The notes under the pieces are model-generated. The model was given only the letters and a program-made list of their open reading frames with translations, did no database searches and was not told the origin of the DNA. A stretch of DNA of 64,000 bases, from contig JASANG010003044.1 in NCBI GenBank assembly GCA_030248215.1, positions 1-64,000 of the forward strand. Direction: 5' to 3'. The position numbers and the translations under genes were made by a program. Every line of letters begins with the position of its first letter. Positions within the stretch are counted from its first letter, which is position 1. Of the stretch, positions 12,101-23,321 are shown one piece after another. Source of the DNA: Enoplolaimus lenunculus (taxonomy: Eukaryota; Nematoda; Enoplea; Enoplida; Thoracostomopsidae).

Positions 12101-15100
12101 GTTAGTCGTTACAATTTCTTTCAAAAACTCGATGGGCCCTCAGCAAAGTCACTTAACTTACACAGCAATACTTATATATGAATGTAAAAATCGAAAACAA
12201 AATTAAACTTACATTTTAAGCAAAACAAAAACAAATATAAACCAGAGTATAGTATAGTATTATATACTTCAATAAAGCAAATCAATTTCCGTGATACAAA
12301 TATCACGGGTTTACTGGAACAAAAATTTACGCATAAGTGTAAGTTTAGATAAAAACCGGGACTTCAGACCTAGCTTGACATACAGAGCTCAAACTTGGAA
12401 TAGAACACCCCGTACAAATACATTTTACGCTATCACTGCTAGCTAAGTAAATCCACAAGTATAATCCTGTATCGAAAGGATAAAAGCAATAAATAAAACG
12501 ATAACATGATTCAAAAACCAATGTCCCATTGCGTCAGTGTGTTTTATTCGCGGACAGCAAAATAAATCTCTAGCTAGCTGGCTAATCAGTTAATAACAAC
12601 GCAAGTAGTACATGTACACATACTCAATAAAAATATGCTTAAAGTAAAACTGTTGCCAAATTCAGTTTTACTTAAAGGCAACACAACATTCTTACTCAGG
12701 AAATGACAGCAGTAGTTTTACTTATTTACGTTAATATTAAAGCATAGATATACTTAATATGTAGTACACTTCTACTTTAAAAAGTTAGTAAAATATAACT
12801 AAAGTATTTTAAGTAGAGCGTTTTACAGAGTATTTACTATAAAATTAACAAATTAAACATTTTATTTTAACTGCTCAATATTATTAACACATACTTAAAA
12901 TTATGTAAATCTGTTGCCGAAGTAAGTGGCGGTATTACTAATGGGTCATCCACGTTATGTATACGCTACTGTAAAAAATTGTCCCCACATACGAGCCCCT
13001 AAAGTCTGTAGTTATATCGTTTCCATATTTACTTGTCTAAAGCCACTGATATCCTGTGTAGACCCTGCTGACAACTCGCATTCTCTCTACTTACGACCTA
13101 TGCTTGGTCACGCTGCCATCTATACCAATGCTAAATTGTCAATACGTTATTTAAAAGACCACTGTTTTGTCAAGAGTCGGTCAAAAGGGACTCAGCTTTA
13201 TTTCACAACACAAAATTTGTTCGAAGGAACTTGGATTAGTGATTTAACAGGGTCTGTTCGAAGGAGCTCGTATTGTCAGACACTGTGTCCAGACAGTGTC
13301 TACATTGTCCTTAGTCCCTTCTAAGGACCTGCTGCCAAACCCCACTAGCTAATTACACATGTTAAGCCTTTATAGCTTAAGAACATCGTCGTTTTGATCC
13401 GCCCTTAAAACCATGTGTGTACAACTTTTTACCGCAGCGTAGAGAGCACTTACTGTATTGACCCGAACAAGAAGGGGGTAATAAGAGGGGGTAATAAGAT
13501 GGGGGTCCCCATTTTGAGTCCAACTCAATAGGAGTCCGTATCCCTAATAAGAGTCCATAAGCGGATTGAGTCCATAAACCCAAATTAGAATCCATAAATG
13601 TCAATTATCCTAATTGTAGCGCATAAAATTACTCCAGGACCAAATAAGGTTGAGTTTCAAAATTTAAGTCGAAACTTTAAAGCGTACTTAAATTTTGAAA
13701 GTACATTCCTGAATATAATCTTGCATTATTGCTCAAGTTATTGACACAAGACAAACGTTTAATTCAACGTATAATTCCAATACCGAATATATAATAAATA
13801 AGAGTCTGTAACCGAATAACGGGGGGTACCCTCTCGAGAGGCCAAATAAATATCAGACCCCCTCTTATTCGAGTGAATACAGTACGTGGATGAACCATTA
13901 CTATGGTGCACTTAATTTTAAGCAAACGCAAAATACTTAGTTACAGATTTATTTTATAAAATCAGTAAATGAAAGCAGTGCACATAGAATAAATTGTCTC
14001 GGAATTTCAAGACTCGTACTTTCTTAAAATTTCAAGACATATATGTCTGGTATTTCAGAGATTAATGCAGTTTAAACAGCTCAGAAATTTGTGTTTGAAA
14101 TGATTAAAGCATCATAAATGTCCTGTACTCAAGAAATTACATTTATCAATTTTTAAGGTATAATTTTCTTTTAGGGAATAGTTATGCGAGAAATATGTAA
14201 AGTATAGTTGCTCCGTTTATATTCTTAAGCGAGAATATAAATAATCGAAGTTCAATGATATTTTGGGTTGAGCTCTTACGATCCCCCAACCTAAAGCATA
14301 CGTCTTGGACGTACCTTTGGTTGTAATAGGTATTTGGTTTTGGTTTTTTGTTGACCTCCGGCTCCAGAGTTTTCATCTCAAGCTGCACCCTGCCAAATAG
14401 AGATCTCACGTCCATTGTTTATTTTGAATTCTCAGTAAATAGATGCCGGTACCATCCCCTAGCAAAATTTGCAGTGAGCACATGCTGCTGTTGTTTCGAA
14501 AGGGCTCATGTAAAGATCAGTGGCAGAACGTTTTGACAGAGCTTTAGACTAATTTATTTGCTTGGCTTAGGACTAGGGTTAGGCTTAGGCTTAGAAATAT
14601 GCTCATTTCGATGCTTTAGGCTTTAAGGCTTAGGCTTAGGCTTAGGAATATATAATGCCGTTTCACCCTTGTTCTTTACATTGACCTTCGAAAGTATGAG
14701 AAAAAATAGATTAACAATATTAAACTGGCTAGTACCCAAATTTATTTTCTTGCAAAAGTAGTATATCTTCCAAAATTTCAATTTCTATTTCAAAATATGG
14801 ATTTTGAGGCCAAAATATGAATTCCCGCCAAAATTTGAATTTTCCTGTCAGAATTTACATTTCCCGCTAAATTTTGCATTCTCCCAGCAGAAACCTTATT
14901 CCGTGCCGAAATTTGAACTTTTGCTTCGAATTTTTTATCTTTTCCCGCGAAAATGTAAACCTTTAACCAAATAAATTTAAATTCTTAAGATCAAATTAAA
15001 AATTGCCCTACAAGTTTAAATTTTCCGGCAGTTTGAATCTGGCGCTAGATATGAAAGTTCCCGGCCGAAACGTAAATCTTTCCATCCAAAATTCAAAGTT

Positions 15101-15746
15101 TCCGCCAAAATTTGATTTTTTCCCCCTAAATTTGAATTCCCTGCCAAATTACCCGCCAAAATGCGAATTTTCAAGTTAAGTTATATTTTCCTGGTCAAAT
15201 TTCAATTGCCCTCATCGTTTGAATTTACCGTAAGAGTTATATATCCGCATACCGTTCAAGAATTTTGGACTTGTCCACTACTTACACTTTGTCAAAAACA
15301 CCGATAGAACAACATTTGGCGAAGTACAAAAAAGTAAACAGCTGTTTGATCTTAAGCATGACATACAATTTCAAAATCTATAGAGTAATGCGATCTTCGA
15401 AGTACCCTTTTGAATTGAAAATTTGACTTGTTCATCGAAACAATATTTAACATTGGAGTGTCTTCAATCAATAATTTTTAGAATGATTGTTGATAAACAA
15501 TAGATGGGTTGCACAAACATGGCTTAATCGTTATCACTTAAGCTCAGAGATCGAAATTTTCAATGAAAGAACATCTGTTGGTCTATTTGTTTATCGCAAT
15601 CTCAATCCAAGTGTGGAACACTAAATCGGTACAGGTTTCACTTTATTAAAAACGTTTAAATTAAAGATACTACTAATAGCAAGTAAAATTCAACAACTAG
15701 TTTGGTATGTCATACAATGCGTACATAGCTATTACCTGGTGATCAT
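6119..15746 (-). CDS. HSDL2: Hydroxysteroid dehydrogenase-like protein 2 (SDR + SCP2, peroxisomal signal)
   Basis: Short-chain dehydrogenase/reductase fused to a sterol-carrier-protein-2 lipid-binding domain. Family members are peroxisomal or mitochondrial and linked to lipid metabolism; the substrate is unsettled. Minus-strand exons with matching phases: 15746-15736, 11305-11142, 8870-8657, 8385-8282, 7958-7857, 7333-7139, 6857-6621, 6366-6119. They give 424 residues, close to human HSDL2 (418). NAD(P)-binding TGASRGIG lies at 14-21, NNAS at 98-101, and the catalytic set is Ser150, Tyr166 and Lys170 (YTMAK). A Ser/Thr/Pro-rich linker precedes the SCP2 domain (about 320-422). The protein ends in SKL, a canonical PTS1. 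The 11-base first coding exon (MIT plus AG of Arg) is inferred from phase and fit to the family N-terminus. An in-frame ATG at 15764 would add six residues. Intron 1 is 4.4 kb. All later exons are secure. Confidence 0.9.
7034..7126. mobile_element. Degenerate family C MITE inside HSDL2 intron
   Basis: Short diverged copy with GCTTAGGCTTATGAATATG inside and ACATTGGCCC at its right end. It sits in the HSDL2 intron about a dozen bases from the splice donor of the exon 7139-7333. Confidence 0.5.
9115..9890. repeat. Tandem repeat, about 4-5 units of 155-185 bp, in HSDL2 intron
   Basis: Each unit carries ATTCAGATTCCTCGCACC, then AACCCTAATAATTATTG, GTCCTAATTTTG and CTAATATGCAAATTA, in the same order. 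The CTCGCACC marker falls near 9259, 9444, 9599 and 9773. The units are diverged, so the array is old. It lies in the intron between exons 8657-8870 and 11142-11305. Confidence 0.8.
10090..10260. repeat. TCCGGG-rich simple repeat
   Basis: Clusters of TCCGGGTCCGGG and TATTCCGGGTATTT fill this segment of an HSDL2 intron. A 172-codon frame across it has an Arg-Val-Arg-Val run that merely translates the hexamer, so I treat it as repeat and not as a gene. Confidence 0.6.
11477..11930. mobile_element. Probable degenerate family D element
   Basis: It starts with GGGTGCAATCGGACTTCCGG followed by TTCCGGTATTTT motifs, as in other D copies. The right end is uncertain, with GGAGCCGG motifs near 11895-11930. 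It lies in HSDL2 intron 1. Confidence 0.4.
11931..13450. other. HSDL2 intron 1 sequence without a supported gene
   Basis: AT-rich. A stretch at 12640-12840 repeats GTAAAACTG / TTTTACTT motifs in both orientations and may be a worn inverted-repeat element. A short hairpin (AGACACTGT and ACAGTGTCT) lies at about 13277-13303. The 132-codon frame at 12926-13324 starts at GTG and has no recognisable features. Confidence 0.4.
13451..13884. mobile_element. Family B MITE (about 440 bp)
   Basis: It begins TACTGTATTGACCCGAACAA and ends in GAATACAGTA, the inverted counterpart. The interior matches other B copies: CCCCATTTTGAGTCC, GTACATTCCT and GGGGTACCCTCT. Non-coding. The flanking TA suggests a Tc1/mariner-like or other TA-targeting family, which is an inference. 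Confidence 0.75.
13991..14340. mobile_element. Family E element copy
   Basis: Aligns with 63154-63530: TTTCAAGA near TTTCTTAAA, then TCAAGAAATT, then TGCTCCGTTTATATTCTTAAG, GGTTGAGCTC and GTCTTGGACGTACCTT, in the same order. Non-coding. Confidence 0.6.
14502..14687. mobile_element. Family C MITE with TTAGGC runs
   Basis: The left end GGCTCATGTAAAGATCAG and right end TTCTTTACATTGACC are inverted. Inside, GGCTTAGGCTTAGG-type runs occur twice. It lies in HSDL2 intron 1. Confidence 0.75.
14755..15230. repeat. Degenerate short-unit repeat (about 24 bp)
   Basis: Roughly 20 loose copies of CGCCAAAATTTGAATTTTCC, with AAAATATG, AAATTTG and AATTTG variants separated by CCCGCC or CCTGCC. Lies in HSDL2 intron 1 near the gene's 5' end. 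Confidence 0.6.
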
Positions 15747-15764
15747 TCTCACGACGGCATGCAT

Positions 15765-16045
15765 ACACGTGATTTGGCACATATGGTGCAATGTAATAGT
15801 GTTTACGTTTACCTCATCTTTTCTGTAAATTTCTGAACAATCGCTTTTAAATCTACTGATTATTAGAATTACTGTATGTAATACCGATGCCGTTGATTGA
15901 AACAGCGCAATTATCTAAATATATCATTTTCAGTTACAATAATTTTATGTATTGTAATTTGTGCGCAACACGAATACTTTTAACCATTCTTTTTCGTTTG
16001 GATTAACATACGCATAACGGAGTTGCGTTTATTTTCTCTAAAAAG
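15765..16045. promoter_or_regulatory. Shared divergent start region, HSDL2 / ubc-1
   Basis: These 281 bp separate the most upstream HSDL2 start codon (minus) from the ubc-1 start codon (plus). The length fits a bidirectional promoter. A CATATG E-box lies near 15781. A pyrimidine-rich run ending in AAAAAG sits just before the ubc-1 ATG and could act as a trans-splice acceptor. No core promoter element is clear. The call depends on the inferred first exon of HSDL2. Confidence 0.45.
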
Positions 16046-19000
16046 ATGTCGACTCCTGCGAAAAGAAGATTGATGAGAGATTTTAAAAAGTACGTATGTT
16101 TTTCCGTTTACGCATATGTATCGAAATTTGCACGTACAAAGACGTGTCAATTTGGAACTGCTTCGTAAAGTTTTGGTGAACCCTTTTATAAGATGCAGGT
16201 ACATATTCCGTAAGATATATTCTCCCAGATTTTGAATTTATTTAGTAGTGCGTAAAGCTTAATGATTCCATCTGATTTTGTTATCTGCCATATAGTGTGC
16301 TGTACGTACTTATTATTACTAGGTTACAAGAAGATCCACCAGCTGGTGTTTCGGGTGCTCCAACGGAGGATAACATAATGATCTGGCATGCTGTGATTTT
16401 TGGGTAAAGCTGTTCGGTTGTGTTATTTTTGCGTATTCTTCAAGAGTTGGCGTTGTTTATTTAAAACGAAGTTTTCAAATTTTGTTTCAATACATTCTAC
16501 GTGCCAGGATTATTGCAAAACATGGAATTGGCGAAGAACAGGCCCCTCTTATCTCCAGAGTGACAACAAATTTTCGGGTTGGGTTTCAGATTGGGAAAAA
16601 TCCAATGTTCGGTATTGGATTCGGTTTTGAGAAAGCCGAATCTAGTAGGGTTCGGAAACGCCTATTTGCGTTTTTAAAATTTAGTTGGAACAAATTTAAT
16701 TGTTACTCGAAAACGTTTAGTATTTGGGTTCTGAACTTCAACCGGTGTTTCAAAAAACAACGATCAGTTTGATTTTATATATAATACTTTTATGCATATT
16801 TAAAGAAACTCATTTTTTGAAGACAAGTCAAGCCGTTCGGACTCGGCAACATCGTAATGGGTGGAAATAGATATTATCCCGCTATTTGGCCTCGGCCCAA
16901 ATACCGGAGCCGGTTTTAACGCTTGAGTGGCCGGGACCAAATTTTTGCACAGTCCTTCTTTACTTGACTCAATGCGCCTTGAGAGCTGAAAAACGCTGGT
17001 GTTTTGGTGGTCGACCGTGTAAAAACTTTATAAAGCATGGTATGAATTCCTTTGCAGTTTGGATGTATTCATAAACATTGGCGTTTCCAGGCCCCAAGAT
17101 ACTCCTTTTGAAGACGGGACGTTCAAGTTGACTTTAGAATTTAGTGAAGAATATCCAAATAAGCCACCAAATGTCAAGTTTATTTCGAAAATGTTTCACC
17201 CTAATGGTAAGCTGTTATATATCTACTTTATCGAGTTCTATAATTGTACGCCGTTACAATATGGTTAGCCTGAGCATTGCACTGTCAGTTGAGCAGAAAT
17301 TATATTAATGTTGGAGAGGAGATATCGTATTTTCATTAAGAGTAAATATTTGCACATATTACACACGTATTTGTCGAATTCGAATATTTTCTTTTAAATA
17401 TTAAGTCGGATATAAGTTAAACGGTTTTGTGTCGCGATTAGACTATATATAAATAATAGAGTTCATTTTATTTGATATGCCAGTCCGATTGTTTTAATCT
17501 TAATCTTCAGCAGCTTTCTCTAACATACTCTGAGCCAAACAATTTAACACTGTTTGGTTTGTTCATTCTCACAACTTTCGAAATATTGAACTCACGGTTA
17601 TAACATGAATTCTGATTGTATTCAATGCGAATTTGCGTAACATTTACTGGGTGCAACCGGAATTCCGGTTCCGTCGGAATATCCGGTATGTTTCACTATC
17701 CAGTTCCGCTAATAAATCCGGTATTTTCACTGGAATTTTCCGGTATTTTTGGTGTTGAAAGTTGATATTTTTGGTGTTGAAAGTTTTTCTCATTGGCAAA
17801 TTTAAAAAAATGGCATATACTAACTTATTTTTGTATAATTGTTTGAGCATGTACTGCCAAATCTTTCAGTTTGTGTCATAATTTATATTCCATAATTTAT
17901 CAAACGTTTCCACTACTGCATTTGTTTCAGAATTTTTGCATTCTAAATGATGTGTTTACACCATTAAACGATAAAATGGGCATCGTTAAAAATTAATTCT
18001 TCGGTAACAAGTATATATGTCTCATTTTTGGTTCCTGTATTTTTTAACTTTCTGGTTCCGGTATATTATAATTCCGGTTGCACCGTGGTCTTCTTGGGTC
18101 ATATATTTTTCTAATATGTTTATAACAATTTAACACAGTTTGGTTTGTTCATTTTTGACAGCTTCCGAAATTTTGAACTCACGCTTATAACCTAAATTAC
18201 GATAGCATTCAGTGCGAGTAATATTTGTGTAACATATATATACAGGGTGCAACCGGAATTCCGGTTCCGGTAGGGAAATCTGGTATTTTCACTATCCGGT
18301 TCCGTTAAAAATGCGGTATTTCTCGCTGGAATTTTCCGGTATTTTTGGTGTTGAAATTTTTTCATTCGAAAATTTAATTAAAATTGGTACATTATTCTAT
18401 CTAATTTTTCTATAATTGCTTGAGAGTGTATTGCCGAAATTTTTAATTTGTGTCTTATACGCTCCATAATTTATCATACTTATCTACCTACTACATTTAT
18501 TTCATGATTTGTGCATTCTGAACGATGTGTTTACACCATTAAAAGTGTTAAATTAGTAGCGATAAAAATGAAATTTTCGGTAACCAGTATTTTTGTTTTC
18601 CGGTTGGGGGGTTTTTTAACTTTCCAGTTCCGGAATTTATAATTCCGGTTGCACTTTGGTTTTCCTGCGTTATTTTTCAAATATGTTCATTTGGTACCTC
18701 AATGTTTATAGCTAAAGCAAAGTAAATTTATAGCTGTCGGGTAGGCCTATGAAGTTCTGTCATGCTTTATCAAAAATTACAACAGTCATCTGCTAATTTT
18801 GTTTGCTTAGTTGATTATAAAATCTTTTCCTAATGTGATTTCAAAACTAACGATTGGTGCGGCCTGTAGTAAGTGAAGCTACAAGTAATGCTTCAACAGA
18901 TTGCCAAAGCTGCAGTCGTACGTGCTCTCGACGCAGTGAGTAGCAAGGTGCTGTTGGGCGGAGATAACCTAAGTATAGCCTAGTGTAGGCGGCATAATCG

Positions 19001-20537
19001 TGCTGTAAGGCACAAACGCCAATTTTTACGTTCATTTTACTTAGCACACAAGTCTATTTACTATAGGTAAGCAAAGATGTTGAAAATAAATTAAAAGAAC
19101 AGCTCGCATCCGTGTGCTGCTGAGTGCATGTACATGTCATTCGCACGAAGCTGATGATATTGCCACAAAATTTGCAATGATTTTTTAGCAAAAGCATTCT
19201 TCTGTGTTTATAACATTTATTTCGTTGATGATTGTCGGAAGTGAAATCAAGGTTCACTACCGATCCTCCGAGGGCGGTGAAAATGACCTCATGCTGATAT
19301 TAATTTTGTTATAAGCGGTTACTTTTATAGCACTACTATTACTATATATTATATTGTGAATGATTGTATTAGCTCTTGTAAGACTATAACGAGTCGTGAC
19401 ATAAGCGCTGGGAGTATATATGTGATATGGTTCTGTGGAACGGTTGACAAAATATTCTTCAGCGTTGCATAAACATAATCTAGCGATGTGACTTGTGATG
19501 TTGTGCATAAATGGTTTAAAACACCGTGTTTAGCCTGTACTGGGTAAATATGATTGTATGTTGTTTCCTGGTTTTGTTTCAGTATACGCCGATGGTAGTA
19601 TATGTCTAGATATTTTGCAAAACAGGTGGAGTCCGACATACGATGTCGCAGCCATTTTAACCTCTATTCAAGTAAGCTAGTATGTAGTAGATCCTTAAAA
19701 ATTTATGTACGTACACTATATGGAGAGGTGGACTAGATTCCCGGCAGCAGTATTTTAGCTTCCCCAATATATATCAGTGTGCAACGGGAAATGAAAAATA
19801 CCGAAATCAGAAGTGAGGCGAAATCAAAAAGTTATAATGATAAGGCTTTGTTAAATCTTTTGGTTCTAGGCTTAAGGTTAAAACGAAACGCACCAAACAA
19901 ATAAACTTTGTAATACTATGCAAAATTATACTACCGAATTTGCCGGAGCCTCCGGCAGAAATTCTACCTGAGCGTGAGGTCGATATTATGTTCATTGCAG
20001 AGAAATAGGTCAATAATTATATACGTAGCTTCAACATACTACACGATACGTGTAATCGTATTTGATAAGGACCGGACAAATTCGTATATAGCACATACAT
20101 ACGTATTCAATTGTTAGACGTCCGCGCGCTTCTAAAACTCAGCAAATTCATTGCAAAATACAAAGTATTTAGTGTTGTTTCAGTCTCTACTCGACGAACC
20201 GAACCCAAATTCGCCGGCAAATTCTCTCGCTGCCCAACTATATCAAGAAAATCGACGCGAGTACGAAAAGCGTGTGCAAGCAATCGTTGAACAGTCGTGG
20301 CTGAATTTTGCCGAGAATGACTCGTCTGACGAACGAAAACCGGATACAGCTGATGATGACGAAGATATAGCAACCGGAAGTTCGACAAGCACCTCAGCGG
20401 CAAGAGGAGGTGATAGTTCTGTTGGTCAAACTAACACATCCGGTTCGGGCAGTGGAGCCTCTGCCGGTCCTTCTGGTCCCCCTGGACCGTCTGATACTGG
20501 TGCTGGCAGCGGGCCTTCGTCCGCATTCGACTCTTGA
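16046..20537 (+). CDS. ubc-1: Ubiquitin-conjugating enzyme E2 A (RAD6/UBC-1)
   Basis: E2 enzyme of the RAD6 group, which carries ubiquitin as a thioester for RAD18- and BRE1-type ligases (PCNA and histone H2B ubiquitination) in the nucleus. Exons: 16046-16089, 16323-16403, 17091-17206, 19583-19671, 20184-20537, all with GT-AG borders and matching phases, giving 227 residues. The UBC fold fills residues 1 to about 150: [20 protein letters not shown] at the start, HPN at 78-80 and active-site Cys88 in [14 protein letters not shown]. The last 76 residues form an acidic, then Ser/Gly/Pro-rich tail absent from human UBE2A but paralleled in C. elegans UBC-1 (192 residues in all). Intron 3 holds a tandemly duplicated repeat block. 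The gene is head to head with HSDL2. Identity is secure. Confidence 0.97.
17510..18690. repeat. Tandem duplication carrying two family D elements in ubc-1 intron 3
   Basis: Two D elements, 17649-18086 and 18245-18655, both start GGGTGCAACCGGAATTCCGG and end in TAATTCCGGTTGCAC. The about 130 bp left of each also match: CAATTTAACAC, GTTTGGTTTGTTCATT and GAACTCACG. So a block of about 600 bp was duplicated head to tail after the element had inserted, and the copies then diverged. Confidence 0.8.
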
Positions 20538-21286
20538 CGTGTTCAGTTGTACTTATTTGATGGGCTGTTGAGCACATTTTACGTAGGAATTCAATTGTAT
20601 CGATGGTGTCTATTAACACACCAAATCTACATACACCAATGTACAGTGTTCTATAGCAGTACTACCTGGCCCTTCTCCTCAGCCCCTTATTACGTTATAA
20701 CATTTTGTCTTTTGGGATTTCTCAATCATCCTGCAGTCGACTTATTATCCTAATAGCTAATCGTACAGTCCGTCGGTGTCAAAGGGAAGAGTTAATGTGT
20801 TTAGTTCGTTACAGCTTTGCCGAAGACATCGACTAGTTACCAATCAAAAATTTAACGTTACACAACTGCTGTTTTGTCACTTGTTTTGTGCACAGTTCTG
20901 ACCAGAAGCTGAAATTTATGCCTTCATTAAAATGGCGTTGTGTTGACAATGTTTTGCAACACTTGTGAGCGAAAGATATTTTTAAGAGTTCTTGGTCAGG
21001 ATTGTCTGCATGTCTCTCGGTATATTTGGATTTAAATTGTGCTACCGTATAGTCTAGTAATTATTGTTGCCGTCGAATGCCGCTGTGGTCACATGTAGTA
21101 TATACTTGTCGTAGTTTGTCGTTCTATATTTATTTTGGTTGTATTGCTGTAGCAGATTTTTAAGAACTTTGTGTTTGAAACTTGTGGCTCGTGCTGAAAT
21201 CAGTATATACTTTGTGACCCTAGTCGTTGAGATGAGCAACTTCAATTGATTCTAATCATTTAAACTTCAAACTAGTGTATCATTGT
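20538..21286. other. Downstream of ubc-1, no feature recognised
   Basis: Presumed 3' untranslated and intergenic DNA. An ATTAAA at about 20925 could serve as a poly(A) signal, which is weak evidence. Nothing else stands out. Confidence 0.35.
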
Positions 21287-21384
21287 GGCCCATGAATAGA
21301 TCAAGGTAGGTATAGGCTTATCCTTACGCATAGGCCTAGGAATATGCGTACACTACTGTTACGACCTTGATCTATACATTGGCC
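21287..21384. mobile_element. Short family C MITE
   Basis: GGCCCATGAATAGATCAAGG at the left and CCTTGATCTATACATTGGCC at the right are inverted. One degenerate TTAGGC-type stretch lies between. 98 bp. Confidence 0.7.
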
Positions 21385-22501
21385 TCATTTGTTGCAGAAT
21401 ATCGTACAACTGAATTCACCGTCGGCTGCTATTACAAATGTTCTGCTGTGATTTCAATAGCGTGTGTAAGATATATTATTCTGTATATTTTCTTCCGTTT
21501 GAAGATATCGCTCTGAAAGATTGGCTTTCTGGAGGGTGTGTCAGTAGTAGAGTAACGAATTTTTTATGGTATTCGTGTGTAACTATTATTTTTTGACAAT
21601 GTTGAAAATAACAAAACTGTATATAACTTTGGATTTTTTGGCCTTTAAAACCATTGTTTTTTGTAAAACATGCGCGTCGCACACCAATGATAAAACTGAG
21701 CTGTTTCATTGATTTGGCGATGCCAGCAATGCGAACACGTTGGAATAGGAACTTGAGGTTTATATTGGAACGGGTTAAATTAGAGTTCTTGACATAAGTT
21801 AATAATATTAAGCATATAATTTGGAAACAAATTTTTATATGACTACTATATCTACGTATTAGCCTAAACATTCTCTTTAAAGGTTTTTTGCTAGCACCTA
21901 ATCATTTTCTGTGCAACTCAACATGTATTTTGCAATTGTGTGTATATACTTGTAAGGTTAATTCTGTTCTGTGCTGCGTCGTACTGATTTCGGATTTCAG
22001 TATGATTATAGTTTTGAGAATAAATTTTGCGATGTTTTTTGTTGGAACGATTTAGTATCCTTAAGATGTATATGCTAAACGGCATAGTTTCTTCCTTGGA
22101 ATATAAAATAGCCAAAAATTACTTGGCGTAAAACCAGTTTTCACGCTAGCGTATGTCTGACAAACGCTTAACGGCAAGTTCAACCTGGGTATAAAATACC
22201 GGAGCCAGAGGTCAACAAAACATGCTGGAGATGAGACGACACTAGATGTCTCGTTAAAACAAGAAATGCACCGGATATGTATCCGAAATGCTATTTAGTT
22301 TTTTTGGAATAATTTGTATGGTTTCACGACTAGTAGCTGGAGCTGATGTAACGAAATTCTGTATTCAAATTTCAATCTGAATATTGAACTAGTTATTGAC
22401 AATTTTTGTGAGAAGATTTGGTTTTTTCCATGTATATGGTTTGCAAAATTTTGAGCTGTTCGGCTTTGTTTTTTCCAATAATAGTTGCGGTTAGAAAACT
22501 T
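21385..22501. other. Intergenic AT-rich sequence
   Basis: The 131-codon minus-strand frame at 21476-21871 has no motif, no splice context and no bias I would call coding. Nothing else is recognised. Confidence 0.35.
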
Positions 22502-22599
22502 GGCAAACGTAAAGAACTGGGGCGGAACTACTCTAAAGCTTACACACTCTATTGTAGTCTCACAGAAAAACGTTACGCCCCTGGTCTTTACATGGGCCG
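22502..22599. mobile_element. Short family C MITE without the hexamer core
   Basis: Ends GGCAAACGTAAAGAACTGGG and CCCCTGGTCTTTACATGGGCC. At about 98 bp it lacks nearly all of the TTAGGC interior seen in longer copies. Confidence 0.65.
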
Positions 22600-22639
22600 A
22601 TAACTTTATATTCGCAAAACCAAACAACTTAACAACCAT

Positions 22640-23318
22640 GGTGCAACCGGAATTCCGGTTCCGCTAGGGAAATTTGGTATTTTTGACTCCGGTTCCGGAA
22701 AGAAATCCGGTATTTTCGGTATTGAAAATTTATTCTCACTCCAAACTTTATGGAAAATTGGCATATTATTCTAACTTATTTACTGTAGTGACCCGAATAA
22801 GAGGGGGAAACTGATATTTATTTGGTCTCTCCAAAGGGTACCCCTTCTGTTATTAGGTTACGGACTGTTCTTTATTTTCATCCCACCCTTCGTTACTGAT
22901 ATATCCGGTATTGCAACTATCGTTGAATTAAACGTTGTTTGTCTTGTGTCAATAGCTTGAGCGGTAATACAAGGTTATACTTAGGAAAGTATATTCAAAA
23001 TTTAAGTACGCTTTAAAGTTTCAAACTCAAATTATTTGGTCCTGGAGTCATTTATGCGCTACAATTAGAGATATTGACATTTATGGACTCTAATTAAGGT
23101 TTAGCGACTATCCGCTTACGGATTCTTATTAGGGATACGGATTCCTATTGATTGGGACTCAAAATGGGGACCCCTATTCTAAACAGTGTGTTTACAGCAT
23201 TAAAATCGATAAAATAGCACTTAAAACGAAGTTTTCGGTAACAAATATTTTTTTTGTTTTCCGGTTCCGGTATTTTTTTAACTTTCCGGTTCCGGTATTT
23301 TATAATTCCGGTTACACT
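22640..23318. mobile_element. Family D element interrupted by a family B element
   Basis: The left part, 22640-22780, begins GGTGCAACCGGAATTCCGG. The right part, from about 23177, resumes with the D interior (GTGTGTTTACAGCATTAAAA) and ends TAATTCCGGTTACAC. The order and spacing match intact copies at 17649 and 18245, so the 396 bp between are an insertion. Confidence 0.8.
22781..23176. mobile_element. Family B MITE nested in family D, one end lost
   Basis: Begins TACTGTAGTGACCCGAATAA and runs in reverse orientation relative to 13451-13884 (TATTTATTTGG comes early, CAAAATGGGGACCCC late). The final 20-25 bases of the far terminal repeat are missing at the junction. Confidence 0.75.
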
Positions 23319-23321
23319 CTG

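Noticed and set aside
12926-13324. 132-codon frame in HSDL2 intron 1
   Set aside because: Starts at GTG, no recognisable domain, lies on the strand opposite to the host gene, and its length is within chance for this window.
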